From positions 62,001 through 126,000 of the forward strand of contig NCHA01000008.1 in assembly GCA_002257025.1 (NCBI GenBank): a DNA stretch of 64,000 bases. Reading direction: 5' to 3'. Shown in pieces: positions 62,602 to 64,000 of the stretch (its first letter is position 1; each line of letters opens with the position of its first letter). The position numbers and the translations under genes were made by a program. Below the pieces are notes generated by a model. That model saw nothing but the letters and a program-made list of their open reading frames with translations, did not search any database and was not told where the DNA came from. The stretch is from Sphingobacteriales bacterium 16-39-50. Lineage in GTDB: Bacteria > Bacteroidota > Bacteroidia > Sphingobacteriales > Sphingobacteriaceae.

Positions 62602-63948
62602 ATGAAAATCGCCGCATTTGTTGCCTTACTTTTTACAGCCGGAATGGCTAATGCCCAATCGGGATCCGGTTGGTACACCGAAGGGAAGGATTACAACCCC
62701 ACCCGTAGAATTAAGATCACTGTTACGAATCCTTTAAATGTAGCCATTAAAGCTTGTCCAATCGTTGTTCCACGGACCAGCCTGCCAATGCAAAATATCC
62801 CTGAACGCTGGATAGGTATTGTAGACCCTAAACTTCCATCAGATCCTGAGCCTACGGTTGAACAACTTAAGACCAATAGTGGTTATGTAAGAAGAAAAGA
62901 GACTAATGGTCATTATGTAGAACTTCAGGTAGACGATAAGAATAAAGATGGAATTTGGGATGAGATCTTCTTTATGTCAGACCTGGCCGCTAAGGAATCC
63001 AGAGATTTTTACATCTATATCGACCACTACGAGCGGGGAATGTATGAGCATCAGGTGCATGCATCAATCGCCAATTATGGCCGCCATATAGTTCCATTAT
63101 GGGAATCAAAAGATATGGGCTGGAAACTATGGTATCCTCATGAAGTAGATCTTCATGGTAAGAGGGCTCCAATGCTGACTGCTTACTATGAATATTCAAC
63201 CAATAAGTCGGGTTATTATATGCCATGGGAAATGGGAACAGATATCATGACGGTTGCCAGTACTTTTGGTGCCGGAGGGATGTGTATTTTCGAAAACCCA
63301 ATGGATATGGAGAACCCGGCACGCGCCTACCACTCTCCATTCAAAAATAAGGGTCCCTTTGATGACAGCCGCTTTGCATTTGATTTAGTGTACAATGGTC
63401 CGCTGCGTAGTATGATCAAGGTTAGCACAACCAATTGGAATTCAGGTAAGGGATTTTATGAACTGGATCAGTATTATACCGCTTATGCCGGTAAAAGCTG
63501 GAGCACTGTGGAGACTAAATTCTCTGAGTTTAATGCACCAAATGCCAGTGTGATGTTTGGGGCAGGTATTCGCAGAATCATGAATGAATATACTTCAGTC
63601 AATAAAAATGGAATTGCTATTTCAATGGGTAAAAATGTTGAAGCCAGAATTCCAGATGAGGATATCGGTGATGAAGTATTAATGGTGCCATGGCAGGGAA
63701 TTGGTATGGTCGTAAAAGATAAATACAGGCCTCAATATCAGGCTATTAAGAACTATGGTGGTAACCATGTTTTTAAAATGCCTGTTACCAGCGACCTTAG
63801 TTATGAGTATATGATATTTGGTGCATGGAGTTTCGGTGAAGTAAATAATAATGAAAAGGATTTTGTAAAGTATGTGGAAGACGAGGCATTGAAATACAAT
63901 TATCCCCCTCAAATTGCAGTTCATGCGCTTGAGACAAAAGCCAAATAA
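62602..63948 (+). CDS. Exported DUF4861 family protein
   Basis: 448 aa with a signal peptide (IAAFVALLFTAGMANAQ). DUF4861 blocks: ITVTNPLNVAIKACPIVVPR, PLWESKDMGWKLWYPHEVDL, GTDIMTVASTFGAGGM and FDLVYNGPLRSMIKV. The family is found in polysaccharide-use loci and is probably a beta-sandwich hydrolase or lyase, but no activity is established. It is the last gene here; a terminator hairpin follows. Confidence 0.82.
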   Translation: MKIAAFVALLFTAGMANAQSGSGWYTEGKDYNPTRRIKITVTNPLNVAIKACPIVVPRTSLPMQNIPERWIGIVDPKLPSDPEPTVEQLKTNSGYVRRKETNGHYVELQVDDKNKDGIWDEIFFMSDLAAKESRDFYIYIDHYERGMYEHQVHASIANYGRHIVPLWESKDMGWKLWYPHEVDLHGKRAPMLTAYYEYSTNKSGYYMPWEMGTDIMTVASTFGAGGMCIFENPMDMENPARAYHSPFKNKGPFDDSRFAFDLVYNGPLRSMIKVSTTNWNSGKGFYELDQYYTAYAGKSWSTVETKFSEFNAPNASVMFGAGIRRIMNEYTSVNKNGIAISMGKNVEARIPDEDIGDEVLMVPWQGIGMVVKDKYRPQYQAIKNYGGNHVFKMPVTSDLSYEYMIFGAWSFGEVNNNEKDFVKYVEDEALKYNYPPQIAVHALETKAK

Positions 63949-63966
63949 GACAGATGGGATGTACTG

Positions 63967-63990
63967 GTCCGCTTATAAAAGCGGACTGGT
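63967..63990 (+). terminator. Terminator after the SusCD-locus enzymes
   Basis: GTCCGCTT-ATAA-AAGCGGAC forms a perfect 8-bp stem followed by TGGTTTTC, 18 nt after the DUF4861 stop. Confidence 0.75.
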
Positions 63991-64000
63991 TTTCACTCTG

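Noticed and set aside
1..64000. Defence system, prophage or integrated element
   Set aside because: No nuclease, helicase, toxin-antitoxin, integrase, capsid or transposase gene was recognised on either strand.

Overview
The window reads as chromosomal DNA of a Bacteroidota bacterium, most likely a Sphingobacteriaceae member (Pedobacter-like). The basis is a SusC/SusD pair behind an ECF sigma factor and a FecR anti-sigma factor, many DUF families typical of the phylum (DUF3179, DUF4251, DUF4345, DUF4861), a low-to-medium GC content, TAnnTTTG-type promoter boxes and an abundance of exported enzymes. No rRNA, tRNA, CRISPR array, integrase, transposase or prophage gene was seen.

Layout. 1-18.2 kb is read almost entirely from the minus strand: a truncated Tat-type SelA-like PLP enzyme, a PQQ-type sugar dehydrogenase fused to cytochrome c, a run of housekeeping or accessory genes (GNAT, PaiB-like, Gfo/Idh/MocA, DUF3179, glycosyltransferase 39, PhnA, SDR, hydrolase, a frameshifted mepB, a methyltransferase), then three tandem exported COG3964-type amidohydrolases. 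A sialidase gene diverges from them. 19.9-22.6 kb holds a two-gene molybdenum hydroxylase (isoquinoline 1-oxidoreductase type). 22.9-29.4 kb is gene-sparse and repeat-rich, with a J-domain/KTSC protein, DUF4251, MmcQ/YjbR and a moaC-moaB fusion. 29.6-34.2 kb is a lutABC lactate-oxidation operon followed by a divergent malate synthase. Next come a sulfatase, a beta-lactamase-fold serine hydrolase and an outer-membrane barrel protein whose C-terminus is encoded by a heptamer array.

39.8-50.9 kb is one co-directional nine-gene run: two Tat-exported AGE-family proteins, an aldo/keto reductase, a pectate-lyase-like protein, a lipoprotein PQQ dehydrogenase-cytochrome c, a RidA-family lipoprotein, NagB, a Tat-type D-glucosaminate ammonia-lyase-like PLP enzyme and a fourth exported amidohydrolase. 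My main hypothesis is that this run, with its paralogues at 1-3 kb and 14-18 kb, is a largely periplasmic route for amino sugars: epimerisation, oxidation of the sugar to the aldonic acid by the PQQ enzyme, deacylation, and PLP-dependent ammonia elimination with RidA clearing the imine. 51.4-63.9 kb is an ECF/FecR-controlled SusCD uptake locus with exported transglutaminase-like, M28 peptidase and DUF4861 proteins.

Non-coding structure is unusually rich. There is a 12-unit array with an exact 11-nt period and a TTCG core, at least five intergenic arrays with a 7-nt period, two copies of a structured element of about 200 nt, REP-like hairpins, and several long perfect stem-loops that look like terminators.
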